Positions 7,472-15,675 of a stretch of DNA of 64,000 nucleotides are shown here, piece by piece. Location of the stretch: NCBI RefSeq assembly GCF_004118975.1, contig NZ_CP035376.1, positions 2,542,001 through 2,606,000 of the forward strand. Direction: 5' to 3'. The position numbers were made by a program, and so were the translations under genes. The notes beneath the pieces were generated by a model. It was given only the letters and a program-made list of their open reading frames with translations. It had not been told where the DNA came from and did not search any database. How positions within the stretch are numbered: position 1 is the first letter of the stretch; each line of letters starts with the position of its first letter. This DNA comes from Luteimonas sp. YGD11-2. Lineage in GTDB: Bacteria; Pseudomonadota; Gammaproteobacteria; Xanthomonadales; Xanthomonadaceae.

Positions 7472-9865
7472 GTGCGCCCAGCCCTCCGTCTGCTGCCCCT
7501 GCCGTTGTGCATCGCGTTCTCGCTCAGCGCCATGGCCGAGGAACGCCCCGAGGACTGGCGGCTGTGTCCGCTCGAGGATGCGGTCCCGGTGTTTCCGGAC
7601 GCGCCGCCACCGATCGGCACATCCGCCGATCGCGAGGACATGCCCACCGAGATCGGTGGCGATGCACTGACGGGTATCTATGGTGAGGAGACCCGCCTGC
7701 GCGGCAACGCCACCCTGCAGCGCGGCGACCAGTTCCTCGCCACCGACAGCCTCGACTTCAACCAGGAAACCGGCGAGTACGTCGCCGAGGGCAGTGTCCG
7801 CTACCAGGACTCGGGCATGCGCATCGTCGCCGAGCGCCTGCGCGGCAACCAGGGCACCGATACCCACGAGATCGAGAACGTCAACTACCAGCTCATCGAG
7901 CGGCGCGGCAACGGCGGCGCCGATCGCGCCGAACTGGTCGGCGACGTCGGCTCGCTGTACGGCTCCACCTATTCCACCTGCCCGCCCGGCGACCGCCACT
8001 GGGAACTGCGCGCGCGGCAGATCGATGTCGACATCGAGACCGGCTGGGGCACCGCGCGTGGTGCCTCGCTGCACCTGGGCCGGTTCCCGATCCTGTACAT
8101 GCCGTACTTCAAGTTCCCGGTCGATGACCGCCGCAAGACCGGCCTGCTGTATCCGGCGATCGGCTATTCCGGCCGTAACGGCTTCGACTACGCCCAACCG
8201 ATCTATCTCAACCTCGCGCCCAATTACGATATGACGCTGGAGCCGCGCTACATGGCACGGCGCGGCGCACTGCTGGGCACCGAGTTCCGCTATCTCACGC
8301 GCAATGGAGGCGGGCAGTTCAATTTCGAATATCTGCCGTCCGACAGACTCACCGAGCGTGACCGCCAGCGCGAGATCGACGAAGGCATCCCGGAGGAGAA
8401 CCGCCGCGAGGACGACCGCGGCATGTTCCACCACTCCAACAGCCACCGCTTCAACGGTACCTGGTACACCAGCACCAACCTCAACTGGATCAGCGACCCG
8501 CGTTACCTCGAGGACATGAGCAACAGTCTCACCTCGCAGTCGCCGCTCACGATCACCAGCAGCACCGGCATCTTCGGCCGCGGCCGTTACTGGGATGCAG
8601 GCCTGATGGCCGACTACAACCTGCTGTCGGACTACACGCTGACCGAGGCACTGATGCCCTACAACCGGCTGCCGCGTCTGTTCGGCAACTGGGAGCAGCC
8701 GCTGCGGCCATGGCTGGTCGCCGGCCTCAACATCGATGCCACCCGCTTCGAGCACACCAGCGATGCGACTTACGGTGACGGAGCCGGGGTGCGCCCGGGA
8801 GGCAGTCGCCTCGACGCCAAACCGTTCGTGACCCTGCCGTTCGAGGGCGCCGCCTGGTTCGTGCGGCCGACGCTCGCCTACCGCTATACCCGCTACCAGC
8901 TCGACGACGACTTGGCCAACCAGATCGGGGCAGCCATCGGCCAGCCGGCCGAACGCGCACCCAGCCGCAGCCTGCCGATTGCCAGCGTCGACGCCGGGCT
9001 CTTCTTCGACCGCGAAACGATGTTCCGCGGCGACAGCTACGTGCATACGCTCGAGCCGCGGCTGTTCTATCTGCGCACGCCCTACCGCAACCAGGACAAC
9101 CTGCCGGTGTTCGACACCGGCTCCATGACCTTCAGCTGGGGCCAGCTGTTCCGCGACAATCGCTTCTCCGGCGCCGACCGCCAGGCCGACGCCAACCAGA
9201 TGACCGTGGCGCTCACCACGCGGCTGATCCGCGAATCCGACGGCCAGGAAAAGCTGTCGGCCAGCATCGGCCAGATCCGCTACTTCGACGACCTGCGGGT
9301 GTGGCTCAACCCGAATGCACCGCCGGTGGAATCCGGCGAGTCCTCCTGGGTGGCCGAAGGCGCCTATGCGATCAACGACCGCTGGAGCGTCAACGCCGCC
9401 TACCAGTGGGATCCACGCGATCGCCGCGACGACCTCGTCAGCATCCGCTCGCGCTACCTGGTCGGCGACGACGGCATCGTCAACCTCGGCTACCGCTACC
9501 GCCGCGACCTGCTCGAGCAGGCGGACTTCTCCTTCCTGTATCCGATCAACGCCACCTGGAGCGTGGTCGGCCGCTATTACTACTCGCTGCAGGACCGCCA
9601 GCTGCTGGAAGGCATCGCCGGCCTGCAGTGGGACAGCTGCTGCGTGAGCGTGCGCCTGGTGGGCCGCCGTTACGTGCGCAACCGCCTCGGCGAGATGAAC
9701 GACGCCATCCAGCTGGAAGTTGAACTGAAGGGGCTGAGCTCGCTTGGCGCCAACACGGAGGACCGTTTGCGCCGTGCTATTCTCGGTTATTACCGAGACG
9801 ACCTCTATCTCGTCCCGCCGTCCGACCTGATCGGCGAGCCTGTCGAAACCGACCCCCTGCCATGA
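7472..9865 (+). CDS. lptD: LPS-assembly protein LptD
   Basis: Outer-membrane beta-barrel that inserts lipopolysaccharide into the outer leaflet, working with LptE and receiving LPS from the LptA bridge. The 797-residue protein starts at a GTG with a short signal peptide (cleavage near SAMA-EE). A periplasmic OstA-like domain follows (about residues 55-170), then the barrel (about 230-780). Cysteines are seen near residues 34 and 170, and as an adjacent pair (SCC) near residue 724; this matches the disulfide pattern needed for LptD maturation. It overlaps surA by four bases and heads a conserved operon. Confidence 0.95.
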   Translation: MRPALRLLPLPLCIAFSLSAMAEERPEDWRLCPLEDAVPVFPDAPPPIGTSADREDMPTEIGGDALTGIYGEETRLRGNATLQRGDQFLATDSLDFNQETGEYVAEGSVRYQDSGMRIVAERLRGNQGTDTHEIENVNYQLIERRGNGGADRAELVGDVGSLYGSTYSTCPPGDRHWELRARQIDVDIETGWGTARGASLHLGRFPILYMPYFKFPVDDRRKTGLLYPAIGYSGRNGFDYAQPIYLNLAPNYDMTLEPRYMARRGALLGTEFRYLTRNGGGQFNFEYLPSDRLTERDRQREIDEGIPEENRREDDRGMFHHSNSHRFNGTWYTSTNLNWISDPRYLEDMSNSLTSQSPLTITSSTGIFGRGRYWDAGLMADYNLLSDYTLTEALMPYNRLPRLFGNWEQPLRPWLVAGLNIDATRFEHTSDATYGDGAGVRPGGSRLDAKPFVTLPFEGAAWFVRPTLAYRYTRYQLDDDLANQIGAAIGQPAERAPSRSLPIASVDAGLFFDRETMFRGDSYVHTLEPRLFYLRTPYRNQDNLPVFDTGSMTFSWGQLFRDNRFSGADRQADANQMTVALTTRLIRESDGQEKLSASIGQIRYFDDLRVWLNPNAPPVESGESSWVAEGAYAINDRWSVNAAYQWDPRDRRDDLVSIRSRYLVGDDGIVNLGYRYRRDLLEQADFSFLYPINATWSVVGRYYYSLQDRQLLEGIAGLQWDSCCVSVRLVGRRYVRNRLGEMNDAIQLEVELKGLSSLGANTEDRLRRAILGYYRDDLYLVPPSDLIGEPVETDPLP

Positions 9866-11166
9866 ACAAGACCCTCCTGTCCCTGCTGGCGGCCGCGCTG
9901 CTGGCTGCTTCCCCCATCCACGCGCAGGACATCGTGCCGCTCGAGCGCATCGCCGCCGTGGTGGACGAGGACGTCATCCTGCAGAGCGAGCTCGACCGCG
10001 CGGTCGCCAACGTACTCGCGCAATACTCCGGACGCGACGACCAGCTGCCGCCGCGCGAGATCCTCGAGCGCCAGGTGCTCGAGCGGCTGGTGCTGGTGCG
10101 CCTGCAGACCGCACGCGCCGGGCAGATGGGCGTACGCGTCAGCGACGCCGAAGTCGACGGCGCGGTCGGCATGATCGCCCAGCAGAACGGCTTCACCCCG
10201 GAGCAGTTGCGTCAGCAGCTCGCCGCCGACGGTCTGTCGTTCGACGAGTTCCGCAATTCGCTGCGCGAGGAGCTGATGGTGCAGCGGCTGCGCCAGCGGT
10301 TCGCGCAGACCCGCATCGTGGTCAGCGATGCCGAGGTGGATGCGGCGCTCGCAGGCGATGCCGTCAACCGCCAGTACCAGCTCGCGCACATCCTGGTCGC
10401 CCTGCCCGACGGCGCCACGCCCGAGCAGATCACCACCGCCGAAGAGAAGATCGAGGGCATCAAGGCGCTGATCGACCGTGGCGAGATGGCCTTCCAGGCG
10501 GCGGCGGTGCGTTATTCCGACAGCCCGAATGCGCTCGAGGGCGGCAGCCTTGGCTGGCGCTCGCTCGACGAGATCCCCACCGCGTTCTCCGGTGCGGTGC
10601 AGTCGCTGCAGCCGGGCGAGGTCCTGGGCCCGATGCGCGGCCCCAGCGGCTTCCAGCTGCTGCAGCTGGTGGAAGTGCGCGACGCCCAGAACGCCGGCAG
10701 CGTCACCCAGTACCAGGCACGCCACATCCTGATCCGCAGCGGCGGTGACGTCAGCGACGACCAGGCCCGTGCGCGTGCGCAGACCCTGCGCGCCCGCGCC
10801 GTCGGCGGTGCCGATTTCGCGGAGCTCGCCCGCGAACATACCGACGACCCGTCCTCGCGCGAGCGCGGCGGCGATCTCGGCTGGTTCACCATCGACCAGT
10901 TCGGCCCCGACTTCGGCGCCCAGGTCGCCGCGATCGAGGACGGCGCGATCAGCGAGCCGTTCAAGACCCAGGCCGGCTGGCACGTCGTGCAGCGCGTCGG
11001 CACGCGCCAGGCCGCAGCCGACGACGAGAACCGTCGCGCCCAGGTCCGCGAGGCGATCGGCCAGCGCAAGCTGGAAGACGAGTGGAACCGCTTCCTGCGC
11101 GAGATCCGCGGCGAGGCCTTCGTCGACGTGCGCGGCAGCTCCGCGCCGGCGGGCAGCGGCGGCTGA
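9862..11166 (+). CDS. surA: Periplasmic chaperone and peptidyl-prolyl isomerase SurA
   Basis: A 434-residue periplasmic chaperone for outer-membrane proteins, including LptD. A signal peptide is visible (MNKTLLSLLAAALLAASPIHA). The N-terminal SurA chaperone domain spans about residues 25-150. Two parvulin domains follow, starting at YQLAHILVALPDG (near residue 173) and YQARHILIRSGGD (near residue 284). The second contains the intact GGDLGWF motif. The ATG overlaps the lptD stop by four bases and pdxA follows after two bases. Confidence 0.96.
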   Translation: MNKTLLSLLAAALLAASPIHAQDIVPLERIAAVVDEDVILQSELDRAVANVLAQYSGRDDQLPPREILERQVLERLVLVRLQTARAGQMGVRVSDAEVDGAVGMIAQQNGFTPEQLRQQLAADGLSFDEFRNSLREELMVQRLRQRFAQTRIVVSDAEVDAALAGDAVNRQYQLAHILVALPDGATPEQITTAEEKIEGIKALIDRGEMAFQAAAVRYSDSPNALEGGSLGWRSLDEIPTAFSGAVQSLQPGEVLGPMRGPSGFQLLQLVEVRDAQNAGSVTQYQARHILIRSGGDVSDDQARARAQTLRARAVGGADFAELAREHTDDPSSRERGGDLGWFTIDQFGPDFGAQVAAIEDGAISEPFKTQAGWHVVQRVGTRQAAADDENRRAQVREAIGQRKLEDEWNRFLREIRGEAFVDVRGSSAPAGSGG

Positions 11167-11168
11167 GG

Positions 11169-12158
11169 ATGCGGCGTCCCCGGCTCGCGCTGGTCCCGGG
11201 TGAACCGGCCGGCGTCGGGCCGGAACTGTGCGTCGCAGCCCTCGCACGGGGTTGGGATGCCGACCTCGTGGTCTTCGGCGACGGCGACACCCTGCGCCGT
11301 GCGGCCGAAGCCACCGGCCAGCCCATCCCGGAACTGATCCCGCATGACGCGCCGGCCGACGTGCCCGGGGTGCGCCTGGTCGAGTATCGCAATGCACGCC
11401 CGCTGCGCTTCGGCGAGGCCGACCCGGCCAACGCGCGCGCGGTGATCGCTGCGCTGACCGCGGCCGCCGATGCCTGCCTGTCGGGTGCCTGCGACGGCCT
11501 GGTCACCGGGCCCGTGCACAAGGCGGCCATCAACGACGGCGGCATTGCCTACACCGGCACCACCGAACTGCTGGCGCGCCATGCCGGCCGCGAGGTGGTG
11601 ATGATGCTGGCCAACGACATCGTCCGGGTGGCACTGGCGACCACCCACCTGCCGCTGCGCGCTGTCCCCGACGCCATCGACGCGACACTGCTCGAACGCG
11701 TGCTGCGGATCCTGCACACCGCGCTGCGCCGCGACTTCGGCCACCCGCACCCGGTCATCGCGGTCCTGGGCCTGAACCCGCATGCCGGCGAGGACGGTCA
11801 CCTGGGCCGCGAGGAACTCGACGTCATCGCACCGTTGCTGGCGCGCCTGCGCGCCGCGGACGGCTTCGACCTGCGCGGTCCGCTGCCGGCCGATACCGCC
11901 TTCCTGCCGGCACGGCTTGCGCAGTTCGACGCGGTGCTTGCGATGTACCACGACCAGGGCCTGCCGGTGCTGAAGTACAGCGGCTTCGAGCAGGCGGTCA
12001 ACCTCACCCTCGGCCTGCCCTACCCGCGCGTGGCGGTGGACCATGGCACCGCGCTCGACCTGGCCGGACGCGGCACTGCCGACCCGTCGAGCCTGTTTGC
12101 GGCCATTGCCACCTGCGCGCAGCTGGCGGGGCGCCACACCGCGGACGCACGTGCATGA
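11169..12158 (+). CDS. pdxA: 4-hydroxythreonine-4-phosphate dehydrogenase PdxA
   Basis: A 329-residue metal- and NAD-dependent enzyme of pyridoxal-phosphate biosynthesis. The N-terminal motif PGEPAGVGPEL replaces the more usual GDPAGIGPE. Metal-binding regions are visible: VTGPVHKAAI near residue 113, LGLNPHAGEDGHLGREE near residue 202, and MYHDQGLPVLKY near residue 260. The start is the ATG two bases after the surA stop, preceded by TGAGG; longer frames upstream would run into surA. The end overlaps csaA by four bases. Confidence 0.95.
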   Translation: MRRPRLALVPGEPAGVGPELCVAALARGWDADLVVFGDGDTLRRAAEATGQPIPELIPHDAPADVPGVRLVEYRNARPLRFGEADPANARAVIAALTAAADACLSGACDGLVTGPVHKAAINDGGIAYTGTTELLARHAGREVVMMLANDIVRVALATTHLPLRAVPDAIDATLLERVLRILHTALRRDFGHPHPVIAVLGLNPHAGEDGHLGREELDVIAPLLARLRAADGFDLRGPLPADTAFLPARLAQFDAVLAMYHDQGLPVLKYSGFEQAVNLTLGLPYPRVAVDHGTALDLAGRGTADPSSLFAAIATCAQLAGRHTADARA

Positions 12159-12511
12159 CGGAACCCGCAGCAATGCCGACGATCGGCTGGGACGAGTTCG
12201 AACGCGTGGACCTGCGCGTGGGCCGCGTGCTCAGCGCGCGCGTGTTCGCGGAGGCGCGCAAACCCGCCTACGTGCTCGACGTGGACTTCGGCCCGGAGAT
12301 CGGCGTGCGCAAGTCCAGCGCGCAGATCACCGATCTGTACACGCCGGATTCGCTGGTCGGCCGACTGGTCGTGGCGGTGGTGAACTTTCCGCCACGGCAG
12401 ATCGGCCCACTGATGTCGCAATGCCTGGTCACCGGCTTCCACGACGCGCAGGGCCGGGTGGCCCTGTGCGTGCCGGATGCCGACGTCCCTCCTGGAACCC
12501 GCCTGCTGTGA
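12155..12511 (+). CDS. csaA: CsaA-type tRNA-binding domain protein
   Basis: A 118-residue stand-alone tRNA-binding OB-fold (TRBP111/CsaA family). Conserved elements are FERVDLRVGRVLSAR near residue 16, KPAYVLDVDFG near residue 36, SSAQIT near residue 54, and VVNFPPRQIGPLMSQCLV near residue 75. CsaA proteins bind tRNA and have been described as chaperone- or export-related. It is inserted in an otherwise standard lptD-surA-pdxA-rsmA-apaG-apaH operon, with four-base overlaps on both sides (ATGA with pdxA, GTGA with rsmA), so its translation is probably coupled to both. Confidence 0.92.
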   Translation: MTEPAAMPTIGWDEFERVDLRVGRVLSARVFAEARKPAYVLDVDFGPEIGVRKSSAQITDLYTPDSLVGRLVVAVVNFPPRQIGPLMSQCLVTGFHDAQGRVALCVPDADVPPGTRLL

Positions 12512-13314
12512 GCATCGACACCACCGACACCGGCTTCGGCCGCGCCAAGAAGGCGCTGGGCCAGCATTTCCTCCACGAGCGCGGCGTCATCGACCGCATC
12601 GTGCACGCGATCGACCCGAAGCCCGGCGAGCGCATCGTCGAGATCGGTCCCGGCCAGGGGGCGCTGACCTTCCCGCTGCTGCGCGCGCATGGCGCGCTGA
12701 CGGTGATCGAGTTCGACCGCGACCTGATCGCGCCGCTGACCGCGGCCGCCGCGCCCATCGGTGAGCTGTCGATCGTGCACCGCGATGTGCTCAAGGTCGA
12801 CTTCAGCGAACTCGCCGGCGCCGGGGGCGCGCTGCGGCTGGTCGGCAACCTGCCCTACAACATCTCCTCGCCGATCCTGTTCCACGCGCTCGACCATGCC
12901 GGGGCCGTCGTCGACATGCACTTCATGCTGCAGAAGGAAGTGGTCGACCGCATGGCGGCCGGCCCCGGCAGCAAGGTCTACGGCCGGCTGAGCGTGATGC
13001 TGCAGGCCTGGTGTGATGTGACCCCGCTGTTCACCGTCGGGCCCGGCGCGTTCCGGCCGCCACCGAAAGTCGACTCGGCGGTGGTGCGGCTGGTGCCAAA
13101 GCCGCCAGCGCGCGTAGCGGTGGATGACCGTGCCCGCTTCGCGGCGATCGTGCGCGCGGCCTTCGGACAGCGCCGCAAGACCCTGCGCAATGCGCTCGGC
13201 GGACTGCTGTCCGCCGATGCGATCGCAGCCGCGGGCATCGAACCGGGGCAGCGCGCCGAACAGCTCGAGGTCGCGGACTTCATCGCGCTGTCGAAGCTTC
13301 AAGCGGACGCGTAA
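12508..13314 (+). CDS. rsmA: 16S rRNA (adenine-1518/1519-N6)-dimethyltransferase RsmA (KsgA)
   Basis: A 268-residue enzyme that dimethylates the two adjacent adenosines in the 3' terminal hairpin of 16S rRNA. Motifs are KALGQHFLHE near residue 14, SAM motif I EIGPGQGALTFPLL near residue 46, and catalytic NLPYNISSPILFH near residue 114. Further family landmarks are the VYGRLSVMLQ segment and FRPPPKVDSAVVRL near residue 184. It starts at a GTG overlapping the csaA stop; extensions upstream would duplicate csaA sequence in another frame. A 59-base gap to apaG follows. Confidence 0.96.
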   Translation: MSIDTTDTGFGRAKKALGQHFLHERGVIDRIVHAIDPKPGERIVEIGPGQGALTFPLLRAHGALTVIEFDRDLIAPLTAAAAPIGELSIVHRDVLKVDFSELAGAGGALRLVGNLPYNISSPILFHALDHAGAVVDMHFMLQKEVVDRMAAGPGSKVYGRLSVMLQAWCDVTPLFTVGPGAFRPPPKVDSAVVRLVPKPPARVAVDDRARFAAIVRAAFGQRRKTLRNALGGLLSADAIAAAGIEPGQRAEQLEVADFIALSKLQADA

Positions 13315-13361
13315 TGCGTCATGCGCAACCCGCCTCACCCGCTCTTTGCGGCTGCGGGCGA

Positions 13362-13367
13362 TACACT
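13362..13367 (+). promoter_or_regulatory. Candidate -10 box of apaG (leaderless geometry)
   Basis: TACACT ends six bases before the apaG ATG at 13374, with no Shine-Dalgarno sequence in between. If used, transcription would begin at the start codon. No convincing -35 is seen. The geometry matches that at ubiH and bioA. Confidence 0.4.
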
Positions 13368-13373
13368 GTGCGC

Positions 13374-13757
13374 ATGGACGAGAGACCGGACTACACGCTG
13401 GAAATCCAGATCGCGACGCAGTTCCTCGACGAGGAATCCGAGCCGGACCACGACCGTTACGTGTTCGCCTACACGATCCGCATCCGCAACCTCGGCCGGC
13501 GCGCGGCGCAACTGGTTTCGCGTCACTGGATCATCACCGACGGCAACGGCAAGGTCGACGAAGTGCATGGCGAAGGCGTGGTCGGCGAGCAGCCGTTGAT
13601 CGAACCCGGCGAGCAGTTCGAATACACCTCCGGCGCGGTGCTCGAGACCGCGGTCGGCAGCATGCAGGGCCGTTACGACATGGTCGGCGAAGACGGAACG
13701 CGCTTCGACGCGCCGATCCCGCCGTTCACGCTGTCCGTCCCGCGTACGTTGCACTAG
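13374..13757 (+). CDS. apaG: ApaG (DUF525) protein
   Basis: A 127-residue single-domain ApaG protein with a fibronectin-III-like fold. Family hallmarks visible are YVFAYTIRIRNLG near residue 23, SRHWIITDGNGKV near residue 48, GVVGEQPLIEPGEQFEYTSG near residue 69, and GSMQGRYDM near residue 93. Its biochemical role is not settled, and it is usually encoded beside apaH as here (nine-base gap). The start at 13374 gives the normal family length; the frame is open to 13314 but has no better start. Confidence 0.95.
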   Translation: MDERPDYTLEIQIATQFLDEESEPDHDRYVFAYTIRIRNLGRRAAQLVSRHWIITDGNGKVDEVHGEGVVGEQPLIEPGEQFEYTSGAVLETAVGSMQGRYDMVGEDGTRFDAPIPPFTLSVPRTLH

Positions 13758-13766
13758 GCCGCGCGC

Positions 13767-14609
13767 ATGGCGGTCTGGGCAATCGGCGACCTGCAGGGCT
13801 GCTACGGTCCCACGCAGCGACTCCTGGAGAAGCTCCGCTTCGATCCGGCGGTCGACCGGCTGTGGTTCTGTGGCGACCTGGTCAACCGCGGCGGCGAGTC
13901 GCTGGAAACGCTGCGGCTGGTGCATTCGCTGCGCGGGTCGGCCACCGTGGTACTCGGCAACCATGACCTCTCGCTGCTGGCGATCGGCGGCCGTGACGAG
14001 GCGCAGCAGCGCCGGGTCAACCCGGACCTGCAGCGGGTGCTGTTCGCTCCCGATCGCGACGATCTGCTGGAGTGGCTGCGCGGCTGCCCGCTGGTGCATG
14101 CCGACCGCGAGCTCGGCTGGATGATGGTGCACGCCGGGCTCGCGCCCCGGTGGACCACCTGCGACGCCGAAGCGCACGCCGCCGAAGTGCACGAGCGCCT
14201 GCGCGGCGGCGGGTATCGCAAGCTGCTGCGCCATATGTATGGCGACAAGCCGGCATGGTCGCCGGGGTTGCGCGGCGTGGACCGCGACCGCGCGATCATC
14301 AACGTGTTCACGCGCATGCGTTACTGCACCCCGCGTGGACGCATCGCGTTCGAGGAGAAGGGTGCGCCCGGCACGCAGGCCGCGGGCCTGTATCCGTGGT
14401 ACGAGGTGCCGGGACGCGCCGAACGCGACCTGAAGCTGGTCTGCGGACACTGGTCCACGCTCGGCCTCTTCATCGGCCATGGCGTGCACGCGATCGATAC
14501 CGGTGCGGTCTGGGGCGGACGGCTCACGGCCCTGCAGCTCGATACCGATGAGCTGCGCGTGGTGCAGGTGCCCGGTCGTGATGTGCCCGAGGGCGAGCGC
14601 CGCGGCTGA
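13767..14609 (+). CDS. apaH: Symmetrical bis(5'-nucleosyl)-tetraphosphatase ApaH
   Basis: A 280-residue metallophosphatase that hydrolyses Ap4A to two ADP. Motifs of the calcineurin-like phosphatase fold are clear: AIGDLQGCYG near residue 4, CGDLVNRGGESLE near residue 34, LGNHDLSLL near residue 62, and a C-terminal metal-site histidine region HWSTLGLFIGHGVHAIDTG near residue 228. Length and both ends look intact. The IS element begins 32 bases after its stop. A weak GC hairpin (GGCCCG/CGGGCC, 14610-14633) follows the stop codon. Confidence 0.95.
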   Translation: MAVWAIGDLQGCYGPTQRLLEKLRFDPAVDRLWFCGDLVNRGGESLETLRLVHSLRGSATVVLGNHDLSLLAIGGRDEAQQRRVNPDLQRVLFAPDRDDLLEWLRGCPLVHADRELGWMMVHAGLAPRWTTCDAEAHAAEVHERLRGGGYRKLLRHMYGDKPAWSPGLRGVDRDRAIINVFTRMRYCTPRGRIAFEEKGAPGTQAAGLYPWYEVPGRAERDLKLVCGHWSTLGLFIGHGVHAIDTGAVWGGRLTALQLDTDELRVVQVPGRDVPEGERRG

Positions 14610-14635
14610 GGCCCGGGGCTCGCGGAACGGGCCGG

Positions 14636-14641
14636 CCTTGC
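14636..14641 (+). repeat. Left target-site duplication of the IS481 element (mutated)
   Basis: CCTTGC directly abuts the left end of the element and differs at one base from the right copy CCTAGC. The change replaces the A of CTAG (position 14639). An intact copy would have supplied an in-frame TAG stop to the transposase on the minus strand. Confidence 0.75.
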
Positions 14642-15587
14642 TGTGTAAACCCAGGACGTTGTTCAGTGGAAGCTGGATGCGGCTGATTGGGGGTTGGTAG
14701 CCAAGGCTGGCGTGCGGCCGGTGCCAGTTGTACTGGTGCAGCCAGCGAGGAAGAGCGTGCCGGCGCTGCTCCGAGCTGTCGTAGGAACAGGCATAGGCCC
14801 ATTCGCGCAAAGCGGTCTGGACCAGGCGTTCGGCCTTGCCGTTGGTACGCGGGGTGTAGGGTCGCGTGCGCAGATGGCGCAGGCCCAGGCGGCGCAGGAG
14901 CCGGCAGAAGCGCCGGGACTTGTAGCAGGCACCGTTGTCGGTCATCACCCGGGTGAAAGTGACTCCCAGACCGCGGTAGTAGCGCAAGGCTTGAAGCAGT
15001 GCGCGGCAAGCGCTGGATCCGCGCTCATCGCCTTCGATGGTGCCGAAGGCGACCCGTGAGTGATCGTCGATGGCAAGGTGGACGAACTCCCAGCCTGCGC
15101 CCTCGGACGCGCCTTGGCGATCGCCCGTGATCCGATGGCCAGGGCGCCAGAAGCGGCCCAGCTTCTTGATGTCCAGATGCAACAGGTCCCCGGCCTGGTG
15201 ATACTCGTAGCGGTTATCCGGGCGCGCCGGCTCAAGCTCGGCCAGCCGGTGCAGCCCGGCGCGGCGCATCAGCCGGGCAATGGTGCTGAGGCCGACAGGC
15301 AAAGCCAATGAGATCTGGCGGTAGGTCTGACGCTGACGACGCAGAGCGGTCACCTCTGCGGCCACCGATGGCGGTGTGGCATGCGGGCACCGATGCGGTC
15401 GCGATGACCGATCATCCAAGCCGGCCCAGCCTTCCTCGCGAAAGCGGCGCAGCCACTTGTATGCGGTCCTGACGCTCACGCCCGCCGCGTGCGCAGCTTC
15501 CTCGACCCGCAGGCCTTGGTCGATCACCCGCTCCACCAGAAGGGCTCGACCGCGAGGCGTAAGACGGGCATGTTTATGCAGGTTCAT
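14637..15587 (-). CDS. IS481-family DDE transposase lacking its stop codon
   Basis: Transposase of about 316 residues. An N-terminal helix-turn-helix domain (about 8-60, VEEAAHAAGVSVRTAYKWLR) precedes the retroviral-integrase catalytic core. The DDE residues are visible in LLHLDIKKLGRF near residue 135, VMTDNGACYKS near residue 213, and TNGKAERLVQ near residue 246. The family C-terminus HRPHASLGYQPPISR ends in LNNVLGLHS at the end of the element. No stop codon lies inside the element. The next codon, in the target duplication, is AAG where an intact CTAG copy would give TAG. The frame therefore stays open antisense through apaH and most of apaG, to about 13335. Confidence 0.9.
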
Positions 15588-15669
15588 CCGGGGCTCCTGG
15601 AGGGGTGGCTGATTCGCACCTCCAGTCTTCCGGGATCACCCCGGATGAACAACCTACTGAGAGATCACA
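14642..15669. mobile_element. IS481-family insertion sequence, 1,028 bp
   Basis: The element is bounded by imperfect terminal inverted repeats: left end TGTGTAAACCCAGG and, read on the minus strand, right end TGTGATCTCTCAGT. The first 24 bases match at 17 positions, with an identical TTGTTCA block at positions 18-24. It encodes one DDE transposase on the minus strand. The flanks are CCTTGC on the left and CCTAGC on the right, a 6-bp target duplication with one mismatch; an NCTAGN target is the known preference of IS481. It lies between convergent apaH and folA and breaks neither coding sequence. Confidence 0.93.
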
Positions 15670-15675
15670 CCTAGC
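15670..15675 (+). repeat. Right target-site duplication of the IS481 element, containing the folA stop
   Basis: CCTAGC abuts the right end of the element. On the minus strand its TAG (15671-15673) is the folA stop codon, so the duplication kept folA intact. It pairs with CCTTGC at the left end. Confidence 0.8.

Noticed and set aside
6494..9046. An 850-codon open frame on the minus strand opposite lptD and the HDAC-family gene
   Set aside because: Composition is typical of the antisense frame of GC-rich genes (Val/Gly/His/Gln-rich), with no domain recognised, while the plus strand encodes clear LptD and deacetylase motifs.
14610..14633. GC-rich hairpin after apaH as a terminator
   Set aside because: The stem is only six base pairs with a 12-base loop and no T run follows, so it was mentioned but not listed as a terminator.
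13335..14636. The 430-odd codons by which the transposase frame continues antisense to apaH and apaG
   Set aside because: This part has no transposase or other domain and lies opposite two well-supported genes. It results from loss of the stop codon at the target site, not from a genuine fusion gene.
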